This document shows, in pieces, positions 61,923 through 64,000 of a stretch of DNA of 64,000 bases (its first letter is position 1; the number at the start of each line of letters is the position of its first letter). This DNA is from Rhodococcus sp. P1Y (lineage in GTDB: Bacteria; Actinomycetota; Actinomycetes; Mycobacteriales; Mycobacteriaceae). The stretch is from positions 2,728,001 through 2,792,000 of the forward strand of contig NZ_CP032762.1 of NCBI RefSeq assembly GCF_003641205.1, given 5' to 3'. Under the pieces are notes generated by a model. It ran no database searches. It was not told the DNA's origin and saw only the letters and a list, made by a program, of their open reading frames with translations. The translations under genes were made by a program, and so were the position numbers.

Positions 61923-62224
61923 CCACCATCGCCGATCCCCGCGACATCCTGCTGGCTCCGGTCATCTCCGAGAAGTCCTACGGACTGATCGAAGAAGGCA
62001 CGTACACCTTCCTGGTGCACCCGGATTCGAACAAGACGCAGATCAAGATCGCCGTCGAGAAGATCTTCGACGTCACCGTGACCAGCGTCAACACGCAGAA
62101 CCGTCAGGGCAAGCGTAAGCGGACCCGTGCCGGTTACGGCAAGCGCAAGGACACCAAGCGCGCGCTCGTAACGCTCTCCGCCGACAGCAAGCCCATCGAG
62201 ATCTTCGGAGGTCCGGTCGCGTAA
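61919..62224 (+). CDS. rplW: 50S ribosomal protein L23
   Basis: 101 residues from GTG 61919, overlapping the rplD stop (GTGA). [19 protein letters not shown] and [18 protein letters not shown] are typical of L23, which sits at the tunnel exit and serves as the contact for trigger factor and signal recognition particle. Confidence 0.97.
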   Translation: MTTIADPRDILLAPVISEKSYGLIEEGTYTFLVHPDSNKTQIKIAVEKIFDVTVTSVNTQNRQGKRKRTRAGYGKRKDTKRALVTLSADSKPIEIFGGPVA

Positions 62225-62263
62225 GCGACTGGGACTCTTCGGATATAGAGGACGAGAAGACTC

Positions 62264-63103
62264 ATGGCAATCCGTAAGTACAAGCCGACCACTCCGGGCC
62301 GCCGCGGCTCCAGTGTCTCCGATTTCGCGGAGATCACTCGCAGCACGCCCGAGAAGTCGCTGGTTCGCCCCCTGCACGGTCGCGGTGGACGTAACGCACA
62401 CGGTCGTATCACCACTCGGCACAAGGGTGGCGGACACAAGCGCGCGTACCGTCTGATCGATTTCCGTCGCAACGACAAGGACGGCGTGCCGGCCAAGGTC
62501 GCTCACATCGAGTACGACCCCAACCGCACCGCCAACATCGCTCTGCTGCACTACGCAGACGGTGAGAAGCGCTACATCGTGGCTCCCAAGGGCATCGCTC
62601 AGGGTTCGCCGATCGAGCAGGGCGCAGGCGCCGACATCAAGCCGGGCAACAACCTGCCTTTGCGCAACATCCCGACGGGTACGACCATCCACGCGGTCGA
62701 GCTTCGTCCGGGTGGCGGCGCCAAGATGGCACGCTCCGCAGGCGCAAGCATCCAGCTCCTCGGTAAGGAAGGCCCCTACGCGACCCTGCGTATGCCGTCC
62801 GGTGAAATCCGTCGCGTCGACGTGCGCTGCCGCGCAACTGTCGGCGAGGTCGGCAACGCCGAGCAGTCGAACATCAACTGGGGTAAAGCCGGCCGTATGC
62901 GTTGGAAGGGCAAGCGCCCGACCGTTCGTGGTGTCGTGATGAACCCGGTCGACCACCCGCACGGTGGCGGCGAGGGCAAGACCTCCGGTGGACGCCACCC
63001 GGTCAGCCCTTGGGGACAGGCCGAAGGCCGTACCCGCAGTAAGAAGAAGGCGAGCGACAAGCTGATTGTCCGTCGTCGTCGTACCGGCAAGAACAAGCGC
63101 TAG
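62264..63103 (+). CDS. rplB: 50S ribosomal protein L2
   Basis: 279 residues from ATG 62264, with GAGGA upstream. [15 protein letters not shown] at the start, [20 protein letters not shown] and the C-terminal [14 protein letters not shown] containing the conserved His near the peptidyl transferase centre identify L2. It lies 39 bases after rplW. Confidence 0.98.
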   Translation: MAIRKYKPTTPGRRGSSVSDFAEITRSTPEKSLVRPLHGRGGRNAHGRITTRHKGGGHKRAYRLIDFRRNDKDGVPAKVAHIEYDPNRTANIALLHYADGEKRYIVAPKGIAQGSPIEQGAGADIKPGNNLPLRNIPTGTTIHAVELRPGGGAKMARSAGASIQLLGKEGPYATLRMPSGEIRRVDVRCRATVGEVGNAEQSNINWGKAGRMRWKGKRPTVRGVVMNPVDHPHGGGEGKTSGGRHPVSPWGQAEGRTRSKKKASDKLIVRRRRTGKNKR

Positions 63104-63116
63104 GAGGGAGTTCAGA

Positions 63117-63394
63117 ATGCCACGCAGCCTGAAGAAAGGCCCGTTCGTAGACGATCACCTCCTCGCGAAGGTTGACGTCCAGAACGACAAGGGAACCAAG
63201 CAGGTCATCAAGACCTGGTCCCGTCGATCGACAATCCTCCCCGACTTCATCGGTCACACTTTCGCCGTCCACGACGGTCGTAAGCACGTACCGGTGTTCG
63301 TGTCCGACTCCATGGTCGGCCACAAGCTCGGAGAGTTCGCACCGACCCGTACGTTCAAGGGTCACATCAAGGACGACCGGAAGGCGAAGAGGCG

Positions 63395-63398
<4 letters not shown>
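63117..63398 (+). CDS. rpsS: 30S ribosomal protein S19
   Basis: 93 residues from ATG 63117 ([15 protein letters not shown]), with AGGAGGGAG just upstream. Longer upstream frames overlap rplB and are not real. The [19 protein letters not shown] segment is typical of S19, a protein of the small-subunit head. Confidence 0.98.

Positions 63399-64000
<602 letters not shown>

Noticed and set aside
61778..62998. 406-codon minus-strand frame opposite rplD, rplW and rplB
   Set aside because: Antisense of conserved ribosomal protein genes; a typical high-GC shadow.

Overview
The window is high-GC actinobacterial DNA. Start codons are often GTG, genes overlap by ATGA or GTGA, and the order of the S10 ribosomal operon and its protein sequences fit the mycolic-acid actinobacteria, most likely Rhodococcus or a close relative (inferred from sequence character only). 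It holds the right-hand part of a very large nonribosomal peptide synthetase (NRPS) locus that runs into the start of the S10 operon.

Layout. (1) Positions 3-53360, plus strand: four NRPS genes, called A, B, C and D here in map order. A (3-13559) is cut by the left edge. B (13871-26112) is one gene broken by a single-base frameshift near 22321; it ends in a thioesterase. C (26539-39243) and D (39456-53360) follow. Each carries four adenylation-thiolation pairs in the window, so at least 16 residues are encoded. No epimerisation, methylation or MbtH-like gene is visible. Adenylation pocket residues read by eye give Ser-X-Ser-Thr for A and Ser-Ser-Ser-Thr for D; those of B and C are mostly unassigned. 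(2) Positions 53406-59748, minus strand: a secreted lipase/esterase, a DrrA/DrrB-type ABC exporter (one ATPase, two permeases), and a compact operon of a DUF4442 hotdog protein, a PapC-like prephenate dehydrogenase family protein and an AurF/CmlI-type di-iron N-oxygenase, with a palindromic operator over its promoter. (3) Positions 59776-64000, plus strand: S10 leader, then rpsJ, rplC, rplD, rplW, rplB, rpsS, rplV and the start of rpsC.

How the parts may work together (inference). All protein boundaries split a module between its condensation and adenylation domains. A and D end with a condensation domain plus a degenerate half adenylation domain rich in acidic residues. B and C begin with a basic tail and an adenylation domain. 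C ends in a bare condensation domain and D begins with a short adenylation remnant. With the only thioesterase on B, the order A-C-D-B would use every junction once, so gene order and assembly order may differ. The PapC/AurF pair recalls p-aminophenylalanine and nitroaryl chemistry of chloramphenicol-type pathways, so the peptide may carry an oxidised arylamine residue. The ABC exporter is the obvious export or self-protection candidate.

Most striking at sequence level: a recent, almost base-perfect tandem duplication of a 3.19 kb module in B; patches of GT-rich codon use that coincide with adenylation-thiolation units; and the degenerate half-adenylation ends that may act as docking elements.
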